Below are positions 28,311 to 38,714 of a stretch of 64,000 nt of DNA, piece by piece (position 1 is the first letter of the stretch; each line of letters starts with the position of its first letter). The stretch is taken from NCBI RefSeq assembly GCF_034314045.1, contig NZ_JAVIWL010000001.1, positions 372,001-436,000 of the forward strand, written 5' to 3'. Made by a program: the position numbers and the translations under genes. Origin of the DNA: Glaciimonas sp. CA11.2 (lineage in GTDB: Bacteria; Pseudomonadota; Gammaproteobacteria; Burkholderiales; Burkholderiaceae_D). Below the pieces are notes generated by a model. The model was not told the origin of the DNA. It did not search any database and worked only from the letters and a program-made list of their open reading frames with translations.

Positions 28311-29222
28311 TTACTCGTAACCGTAGGCGCGCAATCCGGCTTCGTTATCGGCCCAGCCGGATTTTACTTTTACCCAAATTTCCAGATAAACCGGACCACC
28401 GAAAAGGCGCTCCATATCCAGACGGGATTGTGTCGAGATATCTTTCAAACGCGCGCCCTTTTGACCGATTACCATCGATTTATGCGTATTACGCTCAACC
28501 AGAATCGCGGCAAATACACGTCGCAAATTACCTTCCACCTCAAACTTTTCGATAAGAACAGTACTGGTGTAAGGCAACTCATCGCCAACAAAACGGAATA
28601 ACTTTTCGCGCACGATTTCAGCGGCTAAAAATTTTTCGCTACGATCGGTAATGTCATCTTCGCCAAACACCGGCGGGTTAAGCGGGAGATATTTACGCGT
28701 CTCCGCTTGCAAGTTTTCCAACTGAAACCGCAGTTTGGCAGACACAGGCACAACCGCGGCAAAATCCCGTAACGCCGCAATTTTCTGGGCGAATGGCAAC
28801 AACACAGCTTTGTCTTTAACGCGGTCTGACTTATTAATTACCAATATGCAAGGCACGCTAGCGGGTAAGAGCTCAAGCACTTGCTGGTCGGCTGGTCCAA
28901 AAGTACCAGCCTCAATCACAAACAAGATGACATCTGAAGCCGTCAACGTCGTCGTGACAGTGCGATTCAGCGTTTTATTCAATGCATTTGAGTGACGGGT
29001 CTGGAAACCAGGCGTGTCCACATAGACAAATTGCGTATCGGGCAAAGTTTGGATGCCGGTAATGCGGTGTCTGGTGGTCTGCGCTTTGCGCGAAGTGATA
29101 CTCACTTTGGCACCGATAAGTTCATTCATCAACGTCGATTTACCAACATTGGGACGACCTACTATAGCGATGTAGCCGCAACGAAAGTCGGATGCGGGTG
29201 CCTGGGATACGGATTCTGTCAT
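28311..29222 (-). CDS. era: GTPase Era
   Basis: Essential GTPase that binds 16S rRNA and assists small-subunit maturation, 303 residues. The G domain carries [12 protein letters not shown] (G1), the T of G2 near TTRHR, DTPGF (G3), NKSD (G4) and the SAK motif (VPVSAK). The C-terminal KH RNA-binding domain has [13 protein letters not shown] and ends LRAYGYE. It follows rnc by 58 bases and precedes recO by nine; rnc-era-recO is a conserved trio. Confidence 0.97.
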   Translation of the reverse strand: MTESVSQAPASDFRCGYIAIVGRPNVGKSTLMNELIGAKVSITSRKAQTTRHRITGIQTLPDTQFVYVDTPGFQTRHSNALNKTLNRTVTTTLTASDVILFVIEAGTFGPADQQVLELLPASVPCILVINKSDRVKDKAVLLPFAQKIAALRDFAAVVPVSAKLRFQLENLQAETRKYLPLNPPVFGEDDITDRSEKFLAAEIVREKLFRFVGDELPYTSTVLIEKFEVEGNLRRVFAAILVERNTHKSMVIGQKGARLKDISTQSRLDMERLFGGPVYLEIWVKVKSGWADNEAGLRAYGYE

Positions 29223-29280
29223 GCGGTTGTCGATTTACTCGCGGTAAGTGGTAAGGTATTTAGAGCTATTTTTAAAGCCA

Positions 29281-30273
29281 TTAACGACGCGCAGCAACGG
29301 TAACTTTAGTACCGACTGTTGCCGTCGTAGTTGAGGTCGTTGTTGCCGCGCCCGTTTGCGCTGGTTGCGCTTTCGATACTACAGAAACGTCTGCGACGAT
29401 AACTGGTGTCAAATTGGCAGGAAGCGCCGCCGCCTTAACAGGATGTTTTACAGCCTCGCTTTTAACAACATCCTTTATTGATACTGGCTTTGACAGTGCC
29501 ACTTCCTTACCGGGCGCATCAGGCTGAATGGTAGCAATCCCAGCAAGTTTCAATTGGGAGGTTCTAGGCTTACTTTTTCGCGTCGCACCCGGTGTTTTTA
29601 TAAAAGCTTGTTGCACTGCTTCCAAAGCTAATTTTGCAGCCGCTTGCTCACCTGCGCGACGACTTCCTCCGGTGCCAAATACTTGAATTTCTAATTTTGG
29701 AACGAGACATTCAATTTCGAATTCTTGATTATGCGCAGCTCCATGCGTCGCCACTACATTATATTGCGGTAAAGCAATTTTCTTTCCTTGCAGATATTCT
29801 TGCAATAACGTTTTAGCATCTTTACCCAACGTCTTTGGATCGACGGTATCTAAAATAGGAATATACAAGGCCCGTATTGCATCGCGCGCGACATCGAAAC
29901 CAGCATCAAGGAAAATCGCGCCAAACAACGCCTCCAACGTATCTGCAAGAATGGAAGGACGGCGAAAACCACCAGACTTGAGTTCGCCTTCACCCAATCG
30001 CAAAAATTGAGACAACTCCAGGCGTTGTGCAATTTCATATAACGATTGCTGCTTTACCAAATTAGCACGCACCCTGGACAAGTCACCTTCATCAATTTTG
30101 GTATAGCGGTCAAACAACAACGATGCGACAACGCAATTCAATATCGAATCGCCTAAAAACTCTAGCCGCTCGTTATGCAAGGTGCTATGACTGCGGTGCG
30201 TCAAGGCCTGCTGCAACAACGTAGCATCCTTAAATGTGTGGCCAAGCCGATTTTGCAATAATATAACGTCCAT
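29281..30273 (-). CDS. rnc: ribonuclease III with C-terminal extension
   Basis: Double-strand-specific endoribonuclease for rRNA processing and mRNA control, 330 residues. The catalytic domain holds the signature [12 protein letters not shown] and the second acidic cluster [15 protein letters not shown]. The dsRNA-binding domain follows ([38 protein letters not shown]) and ends near residue 225. The remaining approximately 100 residues are a Lys/Ala/Val/Thr-rich tail absent from E. coli RNase III; long tails occur in several Burkholderiales. It starts 20 bases after the DUF4845 gene. Confidence 0.96.
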   Translation of the reverse strand: MDVILLQNRLGHTFKDATLLQQALTHRSHSTLHNERLEFLGDSILNCVVASLLFDRYTKIDEGDLSRVRANLVKQQSLYEIAQRLELSQFLRLGEGELKSGGFRRPSILADTLEALFGAIFLDAGFDVARDAIRALYIPILDTVDPKTLGKDAKTLLQEYLQGKKIALPQYNVVATHGAAHNQEFEIECLVPKLEIQVFGTGGSRRAGEQAAAKLALEAVQQAFIKTPGATRKSKPRTSQLKLAGIATIQPDAPGKEVALSKPVSIKDVVKSEAVKHPVKAAALPANLTPVIVADVSVVSKAQPAQTGAATTTSTTTATVGTKVTVAARR

Positions 30274-30293
30274 TTGGTCTACGACTTACTCCA

Positions 30294-30686
30294 TCAATCG
30301 ATGGTTTTTTTGCTAGACGAACTAGCGGTTGTTCCAGAATAGTCAATTAACAAGCTGACCGGTGCAACGATCGAAATTATTTTTCTATACGCGAAGTTAA
30401 TTTCAATATCCTCGCCATTTTTGGTAATGTCCAGATCTTTACCGTGGATTGCATCGATATAGCCCACTTCGGTTTGACGATCAAATGCGTCGCGAATTTC
30501 TTTTACAGTACCGCCGCTTGATTTAACAGTTGCAACTGCTTTTTTAATCGATGTATATTCAATAATAGTAGGAATAACTTTTGCAGAAAGGACGACAATA
30601 AATCCAAGAATTGCTAACCAGACAATTAAGCCAAACAACGTAATACCCCGTTGCTGCCTCCAGGCATTCCTTGAATTTCTTGTCAT
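30294..30686 (-). CDS. DUF4845 family membrane-anchored protein
   Basis: A 130-residue protein with one N-terminal helix (ITLFGLIVWLAILGFIVVL) in a pilin-like QQRGITLFGLIVWL context, followed by a soluble part with TIIEYTSIKKAV and DFRQTEV-like sequence. This matches DUF4845, a small family found between lepB and rnc in betaproteobacteria. Function unknown. AGGAG lies six bases before the ATG. It is 34 bases after lepB and 20 before rnc, so it belongs to the same operon. Confidence 0.88.
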   Translation of the reverse strand: MTRNSRNAWRQQRGITLFGLIVWLAILGFIVVLSAKVIPTIIEYTSIKKAVATVKSSGGTVKEIRDAFDRQTEVGYIDAIHGKDLDITKNGEDIEINFAYRKIISIVAPVSLLIDYSGTTASSSSKKTID

Positions 30687-30720
30687 TCATCGCTCCTGAT
30701 ACGTTATTGCGTCAAAGAAT

Positions 30721-31638
30721 TTAATCAAAAAAAGTACCAATACGCTTCAGATTACCTAGATTCATCCACACCAAAAATGCCTTACCAACAATATTTTGAT
30801 CTGGGACAAAACCCCAATAACGACTATCTTCGCTGTTATCACGATTATCGCCCATCATGAAATACTGCCCAGAAGGAACAGTACATGCGAAGCCATCTTG
30901 ATTATAAGAACAGTTTTCTTTATACGGAAAATCCTGAACACCACTTAAATTGATCGGCGGGGCTTGTTCCACAACGGCAATTTTATGATCAACATTCGAC
31001 AGATTTTCTGCAAATTGCTTGGAATAATTTAAGCTATCTTCATTTAAATAGTCTGGTAGTGCGGTATAGGTAAGCGCGGTGCCATTAATGGTTAAGCGCT
31101 TGTTTTTATACACTATTTTATCACCAGGAACGCCAACTACGCGTTTGATGTAATCCAATGACAAATCCTTCGGATATTTGAACACCATCACATCACCGCG
31201 TTGAGGGGTACTTACGTCAATGATTTTTTTGTTGAGGATGGGTAGCCGAATACCGTAAGTAAATTTATTCACTAGAATCAAGTCACCCACTAACAAAGTA
31301 GGGACCATTGAACTCGATGGAATTTTAAACGGCTCATAAAGAAAGGAGCGCAAGAAAAATACCATGGCAATGACGGGGAAAAAACTGCCGGAATATTCGA
31401 CCCAGGTTGGCTGACGCAATAGGTTAGCTTCCAGTTCGGCGCGACCACTACTTTCTAATTTGATGCCTTCTGCACGTAATTTGACATTCCGCGCATCAAA
31501 TGCTGCCAGCGCCGCATCGGCTTTAGCGCGACGTTGCGCGCGTAAATAAAATCGGTCCAAGAACCAGATAATTCCTGTTACCACCATCAGCACAAACAGA
31601 ATTAACGCGAAATTTCCTAAAATTGATTGCAATGTCAT
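30721..31638 (-). CDS. lepB: signal peptidase I
   Basis: Inner-membrane protease releasing exported proteins from their signal peptides, 305 residues. Two N-terminal membrane helices ([18 protein letters not shown] and [15 protein letters not shown]) precede the catalytic Ser in [13 protein letters not shown]. The Lys general base lies in [13 protein letters not shown], and box E is [17 protein letters not shown]. The start overlaps the lepA stop by four bases (ATGA), so translation is coupled, as in many bacteria. Confidence 0.97.
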   Translation of the reverse strand: MTLQSILGNFALILFVLMVVTGIIWFLDRFYLRAQRRAKADAALAAFDARNVKLRAEGIKLESSGRAELEANLLRQPTWVEYSGSFFPVIAMVFFLRSFLYEPFKIPSSSMVPTLLVGDLILVNKFTYGIRLPILNKKIIDVSTPQRGDVMVFKYPKDLSLDYIKRVVGVPGDKIVYKNKRLTINGTALTYTALPDYLNEDSLNYSKQFAENLSNVDHKIAVVEQAPPINLSGVQDFPYKENCSYNQDGFACTVPSGQYFMMGDNRDNSEDSRYWGFVPDQNIVGKAFLVWMNLGNLKRIGTFFD

Positions 31639-33428
31639 TTGTCATCCACTTGTAAAATTGCGAGGAACGCTTCTTGTGGAATTTCCACCGAACCGACCTG
31701 CTTCATGCGTTTCTTACCTGCCTTTTGCTTCTCTAGCAATTTGCGCTTACGACTAATGTCGCCGCCGTAACACTTTGCCAACACGTTTTTACGAAGCGCT
31801 TTGACGTTTTCACGGGAAATAATATTCACACCAATTGCGGCCTGAATCGCGACATCAAACATTTGACGTGGAATCAGTTCACGCATCTTGGCAGCAACTG
31901 CACGCCCACGATGATTACTGTTAGAGCGATGCACAATAATCGCTAAAGCATCGACTTTTTCACTATTAATCAGCATGTCGACTTTGACCACATCGGCTGA
32001 ACGATATTCTTTGAACTCATAATCCATTGACGCATAACCGCGCGAAGTGGATTTTAGGCGATCAAAAAAGTCCAAAACAATTTCAGCCATCGGCATTTCG
32101 TAGATCAGCTTCACTTGCTTGCCGTGATAGTGCATGTCTTTTTGCATACCTCGCTTCAAAGTACAGAGGGTAATAACCGACCCGACGTACTCTTGCGGCA
32201 TGTATAAATTGACCGTTACGATAGGTTCACGCACCTCTTCGATTCTACTCGGCTCTGGCATTTTTGATGGATTATCGACCATCAAGATAGAACCGTCGCG
32301 CAGGACAACCTCATAAATCACCGTCGGCGCAGTGGTGATCAGATCCATATCGAATTCGCGTTCGAGCCGCTCCTGGACGATTTCCATGTGAAGCAAGCCT
32401 AGGAAACCACAGCGAAAACCAAATCCTAGTGCTTGTGAAACTTCCGGCTCATATTGCAAAGCGGCGTCATTCAGCTTCAGTTTTTCCAGTGAATCACGTA
32501 AAGCATCATACTGATTAGATTCAACCGGAAATAGACCTGCAAAAACCTGAGGCTGAACCTCTTTAAAGCCGGGTAAGGCTCCGGTGGCCGGATTATTTGC
32601 CAGCGTCACTGTGTCGCCAACCTTCGCCGCCTTTAGTTCTTTAATACCAGCAATGATGTATCCAACCTGTCCTGCAGACAACGTTTCGCGGACTTGCATT
32701 TTCGGCGTAAATACACCAATGCTTTCAGTCAGATGTTGCGAACCGGCGGCCATCAGCTGTATCTTGTCTTTAGGACGCAGGGTCCCATTCACAATGCGCA
32801 CTAACATCACTACGCCAACGTAATTATCAAACCAGGAGTCTACGATCAGAGCCTGTAAAGGCGCATCCGTATTACCCTTTGGCGCGGGCACCTTAACAAT
32901 AATGGTTTCGAGAATTTCACGCACGCCTAAACCAGTTTTGGCCGAGCACTGCACTGCGTCGGAGGCATCTATGCCGATAACATCTTCGATTTCTGCTTTT
33001 GCGTTCTCTGGATCGGCAGACGGCAAATCGATTTTATTAAGAACCGGCACAACTTCAAGTCCCAGGTCCAGCGCGGTGTAACAATTAGCAACGGTCTGTG
33101 CCTCGACCCCTTGTGAAGCATCGACTACCAACAATGCGCCTTCGCACGCAGACAATGAACGACTTACTTCATAACTAAAGTCGACGTGCCCTGGCGTATC
33201 GATGAGGTTCAAATTATAGATTTGCCCATCTAGTGCCTTATATGACAAGGCAGCCGTTTGCGCTTTAATGGTAATACCGCGTTCGCGCTCGATATCCATC
33301 GAATCAAGTACTTGCGCGCCCATTTCACGATCTGACAATCCTCCACAAAATTGGATGATACGATCCGCCAAAGTAGATTTACCGTGGTCAATGTGAGCAA
33401 TGATGGAAAAATTACGAATGTTGTTCAT
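31635..33428 (-). CDS. lepA: elongation factor 4 (LepA)
   Basis: Ribosome-bound translational GTPase. The start at 33428 ([19 protein letters not shown]) gives 597 residues, exactly the usual size; a longer frame to 33551 adds 41 unrelated residues. G1 is [14 protein letters not shown]3 [13 protein letters not shown]4 NKIDLP. The LepA-specific C-terminal domain is seen at [31 protein letters not shown] and [25 protein letters not shown]. No clear Shine-Dalgarno precedes the start. Confidence 0.97.
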   Translation of the reverse strand: MNNIRNFSIIAHIDHGKSTLADRIIQFCGGLSDREMGAQVLDSMDIERERGITIKAQTAALSYKALDGQIYNLNLIDTPGHVDFSYEVSRSLSACEGALLVVDASQGVEAQTVANCYTALDLGLEVVPVLNKIDLPSADPENAKAEIEDVIGIDASDAVQCSAKTGLGVREILETIIVKVPAPKGNTDAPLQALIVDSWFDNYVGVVMLVRIVNGTLRPKDKIQLMAAGSQHLTESIGVFTPKMQVRETLSAGQVGYIIAGIKELKAAKVGDTVTLANNPATGALPGFKEVQPQVFAGLFPVESNQYDALRDSLEKLKLNDAALQYEPEVSQALGFGFRCGFLGLLHMEIVQERLEREFDMDLITTAPTVIYEVVLRDGSILMVDNPSKMPEPSRIEEVREPIVTVNLYMPQEYVGSVITLCTLKRGMQKDMHYHGKQVKLIYEMPMAEIVLDFFDRLKSTSRGYASMDYEFKEYRSADVVKVDMLINSEKVDALAIIVHRSNSNHRGRAVAAKMRELIPRQMFDVAIQAAIGVNIISRENVKALRKNVLAKCYGGDISRKRKLLEKQKAGKKRMKQVGSVEIPQEAFLAILQVDDK

Positions 33429-33782
33429 TAATGTTGGTCGAGGCAATGCGATTACAAAAAAGGTGCTCTGATCCGGGCTGTTGTCGCCCAGGCGAGCACC
33501 ATTTATGGCAGGATATTCAATTGACGCCATTTTACCGGATTTTAGTGGCAAAAAACTGACAAATCGGACTTGTGCGAATTCTGGTGAACAGATTTAACGG
33601 CCAGATCAACCCCAAACGTCCTACTTCGTCTTATCGAAAATATCCAGGTCTTTCGCCGCGACAAGCCATAAAATCATGAAAACGGCGTCTTAAATCACCC
33701 GGGATGCGCACCTTGGGTTCTAAAGCATCCTGACATTAAAGAAATGTTAATTATTCACACGGTTACACAGCGAAACAGTTAT
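33429..33782. other. gap between the glutaredoxin-like gene and lepA
   Basis: This 354-base stretch has no gene I can support. It probably contains the lepA promoter. An in-frame open extension of lepA covers 33429-33551 but is unlikely to be translated. Confidence 0.5.
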
Positions 33783-34061
33783 TCATTGCTTTAAAAAAGT
33801 GTTCACCTTGTCGGAATCCAAAAAATAATGGCAAAGTTGCACAGGTGATTGCCCTTCTTTGTTGCCGATAAGAACAGGGACTAACTCGTCGTAGAGCGCA
33901 ACCAATTCCGGGGCACCGTCCACATCAATTTGCTCGACAAGGCCTTGCCCGTAAATATTAACCAGTTCTGCCATCGCGGGTAATGCTAATAATGCATGCA
34001 ACATATCGTCACATAAATGACAATAAGAACGTCCCAAGAGAGTGAAAGTAATTATCGACAT
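33783..34061 (-). CDS. glutaredoxin-like protein (DUF836)
   Basis: A 92-residue thioredoxin-fold protein. The first strand ITFTLLGRSYCHLCDDM carries the CHLC redox pair, followed by the Pro-containing strand ELVPVLIG and the short C-terminal helix. It belongs to the DUF836 group of glutaredoxin-like proteins often found beside lepA or the sigma-E module in betaproteobacteria. The redox partner is unknown. It lies 181 bases after degP, past a terminator. Confidence 0.85.
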   Translation of the reverse strand: MSIITFTLLGRSYCHLCDDMLHALLALPAMAELVNIYGQGLVEQIDVDGAPELVALYDELVPVLIGNKEGQSPVQLCHYFLDSDKVNTFLKQ

Positions 34062-34145
34062 CGACTTCCAAAAAAATTCTCATTCGCCACTTAACCCGCG
34101 ATATGCGCAAATAAAGCGATCTTGTTAGTAGAAAATAAATTACAT

Positions 34146-34179
34146 AAAAAAAGCTGCAAACTTCGCAGTCTGCAGCTTT
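34146..34179 (-). terminator. terminator of the rpoE-degP transcript
   Basis: Arms AAAGCTGCA (34150-34158) and TGCAGCTTT (34171-34179) with a 12-base loop; on the minus strand the stem runs into seven U. It lies 64 bases after the degP stop. Confidence 0.75.
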
Positions 34180-34242
34180 CATCGCCTTACGGACTATTCT
34201 CGCCTGCAGCAAATATCCAGCCTTACAACCCAGCCAAACGTG

Positions 34243-35748
34243 TTAATTAGTTGGACGTAATGGCACAAACTGCGATGACTCACCACGGCGAACTAACACT
34301 ACAGCCATTTTTTTCGATTCCAATTTAGAAACTAAAGCATTGAATTGCTTAGCATCCTTCACGTCCGTATTGTTCAAGCGCTGAATCACATCGCCAACCT
34401 GTAGACCAACGCGGGCTGCGCTTCCTTCAACTGAATCAACCAATACGCCATAATCAACTTGCATTTCTTTCTTCTTGTCGGCGCTCAAATCACTCACCAC
34501 CAATCCTAATGCATTGGCTACCGGGCTCGGCTTTGCAGCATCAGCGCTACCAGCCGCGTCATCTGCCTTTTCAACTTTATCCGTTTTCATTTCCGTAATC
34601 GTCAACGCTATATCACGACTTGCACCTTTACGCCAAACAGTCAAAACGCCCTTCGTACCCGGTTTGATGTTGCCAACAATGCGCGGGAGATCATTCGCTT
34701 TTTCAATCGTCGTACCATTCAATTTCAAGATAATATCGCCTGCCTGAACCCCCGCCTTGGCTGCTGGACCATCAGACTCAACGCGTTCAACTTGTGCTCC
34801 TTGCGCTTTCGGTAAGCCCAATGATTCCGCCACCTCTTTAGTGACCTCACCAATCTGGACACCAATACGACCGCGGGTAACTTTTCCTGACGTTTTGAGT
34901 TGATCGGAAACCCGCATCGCCTCATCTATCGGTACAGCAAAAGAGATACCCATAAAGCCACCTGAGCGACTATATATCTGGGAGTTAATACCAACCACTT
35001 CCCCACGCATATTTATCAAAGGTCCACCCGAGTTACCAGGATTCACGGCCACATCGGTTTGAATCAATGGCAAATAGTCACCAGTATCACGCGCTTTTGC
35101 AGAAATAATGCCAGACGTGACCGTATTTTCAAGATCGAAAGGTGATCCTATCGCCAAAACCCATTCGCCAGCCTTGATCTTATCGGAATCGCCCATAGTC
35201 AGGCGTGGCAGGTTAGTACCTTCGATTTTCAGCAGCGCAACATCAGTGCGACTATCCGCCCCAATCACTTTAGCTTTAAATTCACGCTTATCTGTCAGCT
35301 TTACATATACTTCACTGGCCCCATCAACAACGTGGGCATTAGTCATAATGTAGCCGTCTGCTGAAATAATGAACCCTGAACCAACACCGCGCGGCACCTC
35401 TTCAGGTTGCTGCGCCTTGGCACTCGGTTTACGCCCCTTAGGAACAAGTGGTTGTGGCTTACCAGCACCGTTTGGTGGGACGCCGAAGAATCGTCGCAAA
35501 AACTCCTGCATTTCATCATCACTCGGCTGACCGGTAGCCGCAGCATCAGCTTTCGCTTTTTCGGTAGTACGAATATTGACGACAGCCGGCCCTGCTTTTT
35601 CAACTATTTCCGTGAAGTCGGGCAATCCGACCATAGGAGCCGCGACTGCAGAAGGTAGCGTGTCGAATATGACGGGAACAACAAAAGATACAGTCGCTCC
35701 TAACAAAAGTGCTGAAAAAACATGATGAGCAGTGCGAGCCATTTTCAT
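34243..35748 (-). CDS. degP: periplasmic serine protease of the DegP/HtrA (Do) family
   Basis: Envelope quality-control protease, 501 residues. An N-terminal hydrophobic signal is followed by a trypsin-like domain with catalytic His139 (TNAHVVDG), Asp169 (SRTDVALLK) and Ser240 (NPGNSGGPL). Two PDZ domains follow (GRIGVQIGEVTKEVAESL... and the C-terminal LGLVVSDLSADKK part). A Gly/Pro/Lys-rich loop precedes the protease core. It is the fourth gene of rpoE-rseA-rseB-degP, 12 bases after rseB, matching the algU-mucA-mucB-mucD layout. As a member of this operon it should rise with sigma-E activity. Confidence 0.95.
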   Translation of the reverse strand: MKMARTAHHVFSALLLGATVSFVVPVIFDTLPSAVAAPMVGLPDFTEIVEKAGPAVVNIRTTEKAKADAAATGQPSDDEMQEFLRRFFGVPPNGAGKPQPLVPKGRKPSAKAQQPEEVPRGVGSGFIISADGYIMTNAHVVDGASEVYVKLTDKREFKAKVIGADSRTDVALLKIEGTNLPRLTMGDSDKIKAGEWVLAIGSPFDLENTVTSGIISAKARDTGDYLPLIQTDVAVNPGNSGGPLINMRGEVVGINSQIYSRSGGFMGISFAVPIDEAMRVSDQLKTSGKVTRGRIGVQIGEVTKEVAESLGLPKAQGAQVERVESDGPAAKAGVQAGDIILKLNGTTIEKANDLPRIVGNIKPGTKGVLTVWRKGASRDIALTITEMKTDKVEKADDAAGSADAAKPSPVANALGLVVSDLSADKKKEMQVDYGVLVDSVEGSAARVGLQVGDVIQRLNNTDVKDAKQFNALVSKLESKKMAVVLVRRGESSQFVPLRPTN

Positions 35749-35760
35749 AGTGTATAGGTC

Positions 35761-36777
35761 TTATTTATTTTTGAGTTCAATCGAATTGGCAACCTGACGA
35801 ATTGCCACGGCAGGTACTTCACCGACAATTGTCAACCAGAAGTCACCTTGACGTTTTCCTACAATATTCAAAGCTCCTTGCTGCATCGAGCCTTCCGTGC
35901 GACTTTGACTACCCGGCTCAATAAACACCGAGATGGCAGCTAATCCATCAGAAAAAACAATTTGCGACACTTCCCGTCTAACCGGTGCTGCCCCTGAGTT
36001 CTGCGCGGGCGCATCAACTACTACACGCTTTAATTCCCGCACCTTCTTGAAACCAGGCGGCATTCCGGTAACGGCCCATTCATTCAAATTTGTGGGGCTC
36101 ATCGCACTATGCTCTACATGCCAACTACTCGTATTGCCAAAACTTGATCTTATGCGGTTACGTGAAATGTTACCGATGAAAATCTCGGTGAACGAGATCT
36201 GTTCAACGATCTCGTTTTTATTATTTAACGTCTGGGCTCTCATCAGCAGACCTGACTTTTTTTCTGCCCAAAGTTTATAGCCATAACGCATTTTATCTTT
36301 GGGTTCAAGCAGAACCGCCTGACAATCATGACCCGCTACCCGACCTGATTCGCCAAGTTTGACATTGTAATAATCGGTCAAATCGCTGGGAATGGAAGCA
36401 AGGATCGCAGGAAATACATCCTGCGTAACCCGTTTCTCAATCGATAACGTCTTGGTGTCGGGCATGTAACAAGTCACGTCCTCATTGTGACGAATATATT
36501 CGCGCGGTTTGCCGTCCAACACTTCTAACTTTTCTAACTCATTGCGCCCCTCCAAGATATGCGTAATGCGTGATGTACGCATTTGATTGCCTTGTTGGTA
36601 TACGAACGTGCCTGAGTAATTAAGCTTTTGTGCCGCAGACTGAATTCTTTTCAAAAGAGTCTGCGCTTCATGATTGTCGGCAAGCTTTTCTGTCGTTACT
36701 CCTTCCGCGCGCGCCGAAAGAGCAAATAAAGTCGACAAAATAATGAAAAACCGAAGCAGAAACTTAGTCTGCCGCAT
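35761..36777 (-). CDS. rseB: sigma-E factor regulatory protein RseB/MucB
   Basis: Periplasmic sensor that binds RseA and protects it from proteolysis until mislocalised lipoprotein or LPS signals arrive. The start at 36777 gives 338 residues with a clear signal peptide (FLLRFFIILSTLFALSARA). Seen in the mature part: LLKRIQSAAQKLNYSGTFVYQQG and SRITHILEGRNELEKLEVLDGKPREYIRHN, the fatty-acyl-binding lipoprotein-like fold. AVTGMPPGFKKVRELKR opens the C-terminal domain. One base separates it from the rseA stop. The longer frame to 36879 would overlap rseA and is not used. Confidence 0.94.
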   Translation of the reverse strand: MRQTKFLLRFFIILSTLFALSARAEGVTTEKLADNHEAQTLLKRIQSAAQKLNYSGTFVYQQGNQMRTSRITHILEGRNELEKLEVLDGKPREYIRHNEDVTCYMPDTKTLSIEKRVTQDVFPAILASIPSDLTDYYNVKLGESGRVAGHDCQAVLLEPKDKMRYGYKLWAEKKSGLLMRAQTLNNKNEIVEQISFTEIFIGNISRNRIRSSFGNTSSWHVEHSAMSPTNLNEWAVTGMPPGFKKVRELKRVVVDAPAQNSGAAPVRREVSQIVFSDGLAAISVFIEPGSQSRTEGSMQQGALNIVGKRQGDFWLTIVGEVPAVAIRQVANSIELKNK

Positions 36778-36778
36778 A

Positions 36779-37417
36779 TTAGTTATCAGCATCAATGGCA
36801 AATGTAGCTGAGCGAGCGTATTGCGCAGTATTGTAAAGTGAAGGAGAGAAACGCTGGTGCGCCGACAAATACTCATCAATACGCGAATCGCGTAGTACTT
36901 CAGAATCTGCTGGCAATGTCACGGTTTGAGACCCATAACCCACATTAATGTTAGAAGCTGACGCCAACGTCATTTGCACCGCAGAAAGCATCGCCGGACT
37001 TGTAGACTGATTATTTACATTCATCATGTGCGGCACCGTAATAAACGCAACTGCAGCAACCGCTGCAGCCGCTGCCATACTGGGCAGAGCAAAACGTTTT
37101 AACGAGCGCGTGCCGATTGCAGCAGACCCACTGCCTATAGCAATGTGTCTCTCTGCAATCGGCACGACCGCCAGTGGTGCAGCGATCATTGCGGGCTCGG
37201 CATTCAGCCGTTCAAGCATGCGCGAAGTAAAGTCTGAACTCAATGAAAATGCCATGTCGTCAGAGCGCAATATATCGCCAATTTGATGGTAAGCATCCCA
37301 CGTGGCACGCCCCTCATTTTGACGCAATGCCGCCAATGCCACATCCACGTAAGCATTAGATAATTCACCATCAGCCAAGGCAGATATCTGCTCTTGGGGT
37401 ATTTCATTGGTATTCAT
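36779..37417 (-). CDS. rseA: sigma-E anti-sigma factor RseA/MucA
   Basis: Inner-membrane anti-sigma factor, 212 residues. The N-terminal cytoplasmic domain (QISALADGELSNAYVDVAL, TWDAYHQIGDILRSDDM) is the RseA sigma-binding fold. A single helix (FALPSMAAAAAVAAVAFITV) crosses the membrane near residue 130, and the C-terminal part is periplasmic for contact with RseB and site-1 cleavage. It lies 58 bases after rpoE and is followed almost immediately by rseB. Confidence 0.93.
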   Translation of the reverse strand: MNTNEIPQEQISALADGELSNAYVDVALAALRQNEGRATWDAYHQIGDILRSDDMAFSLSSDFTSRMLERLNAEPAMIAAPLAVVPIAERHIAIGSGSAAIGTRSLKRFALPSMAAAAAVAAVAFITVPHMMNVNNQSTSPAMLSAVQMTLASASNINVGYGSQTVTLPADSEVLRDSRIDEYLSAHQRFSPSLYNTAQYARSATFAIDADN

Positions 37418-37475
37418 AAGTCACCTAGTTAAAACCTGGCCAACCCCTTCGTTCCCGAAAATCGCTATTTCGCTT

Positions 37476-38078
37476 TTACCAACGTTTGTCGATAGCCGTA
37501 CCTAATAACGGCCTCAACTTTTCTGCGATAGCTTCTCTTGCTCTAAATATTCTGCTACGTACTGTACCGATCGGACACCCCATTGCTTCCGCAATCTCGT
37601 CATAACTCAGCCCCTCAATTTCGCGCAATGTTATTGCCGTCCGAAGTTCATCCGGCAAAGCCTCCATTGCGACATTGACTGTTTGCGCTATTTGCTTGGT
37701 TGCCAACAACGACTCAGGAGTGTTTATATCCCTTAGTTGCTCTCCATCGTCAAAAGTTTCTGCATCTTCCGAATTTGATTCCGTTGATGTAGGCGCTCTG
37801 CGTCCTTGCGTCACCAAATAGTTCTTGGCGGTGTTAATTCCAATTCTATATAACCAAGTATAAAACGCAGAGTCACCTCTGAACTGAGGGAGTGCGCGAT
37901 AAGCTTTAATAAAAGCTTCTTGTACAACATCCTCAGCTTCTGCTTGATCACGGACGAGCCGCGACACAAGGCGCATTAGCTTACGTTGGTATTTAATAAC
38001 CAATAGCTCGAACGCTTTTTTGTCGCCGCGTTGCACGCGTTCAACAAGCAGTTGATCAATTTCGCGTTCTGTCGTCAA
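37476..38078 (-). CDS. rpoE: RNA polymerase sigma-E factor (RpoE/AlgU)
   Basis: Extracytoplasmic-function sigma factor for envelope stress, 200 residues from the chosen start. Region 2 reads YQRKLMRLVSRLVRDQAEAEDVVQEAF and GDSAFYTWLYRIGINTAKNYL; region 4 reads ALPDELRTAITLREIEGLSYDEIAEAMGCPIGTVRSRIFRARE. I chose TTG at 38078 because AAGGA stands just ahead of it at good spacing and the protein then opens LTTEREIDQLL like other family members. ATG at 38105 has no ribosome site. A candidate sigma-E promoter lies upstream. Confidence 0.95.
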   Translation of the reverse strand: MTTEREIDQLLVERVQRGDKKAFELLVIKYQRKLMRLVSRLVRDQAEAEDVVQEAFIKAYRALPQFRGDSAFYTWLYRIGINTAKNYLVTQGRRAPTSTESNSEDAETFDDGEQLRDINTPESLLATKQIAQTVNVAMEALPDELRTAITLREIEGLSYDEIAEAMGCPIGTVRSRIFRAREAIAEKLRPLLGTAIDKRW

Positions 38079-38122
38079 TGCCCATTCCTTTTGCTTTTGC
38101 AACATACGCGCATGACCGAAGC

Positions 38123-38149
38123 ATGGACAAAGTGCACCACAATAAGTTC
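38123..38149 (-). promoter_or_regulatory. candidate autoregulatory sigma-E promoter of rpoE
   Basis: On the minus strand GAACTT (38149-38144) and GTCCAT (38128-38123) are separated by 15 bases. GAACTT is the consensus sigma-E -35 box; the -10 box keeps the TC core. A transcript would start near 38116, leaving a leader of about 38 bases before the TTG start. The -35 box overlaps the stop region of the upstream ygfX-like gene. Confidence 0.55.
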
Positions 38150-38714
38150 AACCATTTGGTTGTTCATATCTTACTTTCTTTTGACCGTTCGCATGTCCAC
38201 GAGATGCGATCCAACGACATGCTACAGAGATTGCCCTGAAAACATTTTCAGGTACACAGTCAGCTAGTATAACGACAGACTTTGTCCGCCCGTTATGCAA
38301 TTGAAGCCGCAATAGCAGTAAATTCCCCCAAAGGGTGGATCCACTCAACAATTGCGCGGCAACTGGTACCTCAATCGTGTCGACAATCGGTGCATTAGGT
38401 AAGATTTCCACAATACTTATCTGGCCAGCGCCAGAGATGATGATACGCAGTGGTTGCGTTGTGCCTCGATAACGAAACCAAGCACCAACGCTGATCAGCA
38501 GACCCAAAACGCCAAGAATTATTCCAATTGCGGGCAAAAGACGACCGATGAAGCCTAAGCCGATTAACATGCTAATCAAGGCGGCTGCGATTGCTAATGC
38601 AGACACCAAAAGGAACAAGCGCCTGGATGGCAGCACCAACGCAGAAACCGCAATCGACATTCGAGGATTAAGTGGCGTCTCGCCGGATGGAAGAGTGTTC
38701 ATTGATATACTCAT
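38148..38714 (-). CDS. two-helix membrane protein, YgfX-like
   Basis: A 188-residue protein with two adjacent hydrophobic helices (LFLLVSALAIAAALISMLIGLGFIG and LLPAIGIILGVLGLLISVGAW) followed by a soluble domain ending FRAISVACRWIAS. The layout and place between fabF and rpoE recall the YgfX family (a small membrane protein once called CptA), but sequence support is modest. AGGTGA precedes the ATG at 38714; both lie inside a 40-base palindrome. It follows fabF by 42 bases. Confidence 0.7.
   Translation of the reverse strand: MSISMNTLPSGETPLNPRMSIAVSALVLPSRRLFLLVSALAIAAALISMLIGLGFIGRLLPAIGIILGVLGLLISVGAWFRYRGTTQPLRIIISGAGQISIVEILPNAPIVDTIEVPVAAQLLSGSTLWGNLLLLRLQLHNGRTKSVVILADCVPENVFRAISVACRWIASRGHANGQKKVRYEQPNG

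Noticed and set aside
33429..33551. 41-residue N-terminal extension of LepA
   Set aside because: The start at 33428 gives the exact usual 597 residues and family N-terminus; the extension has no similarity.
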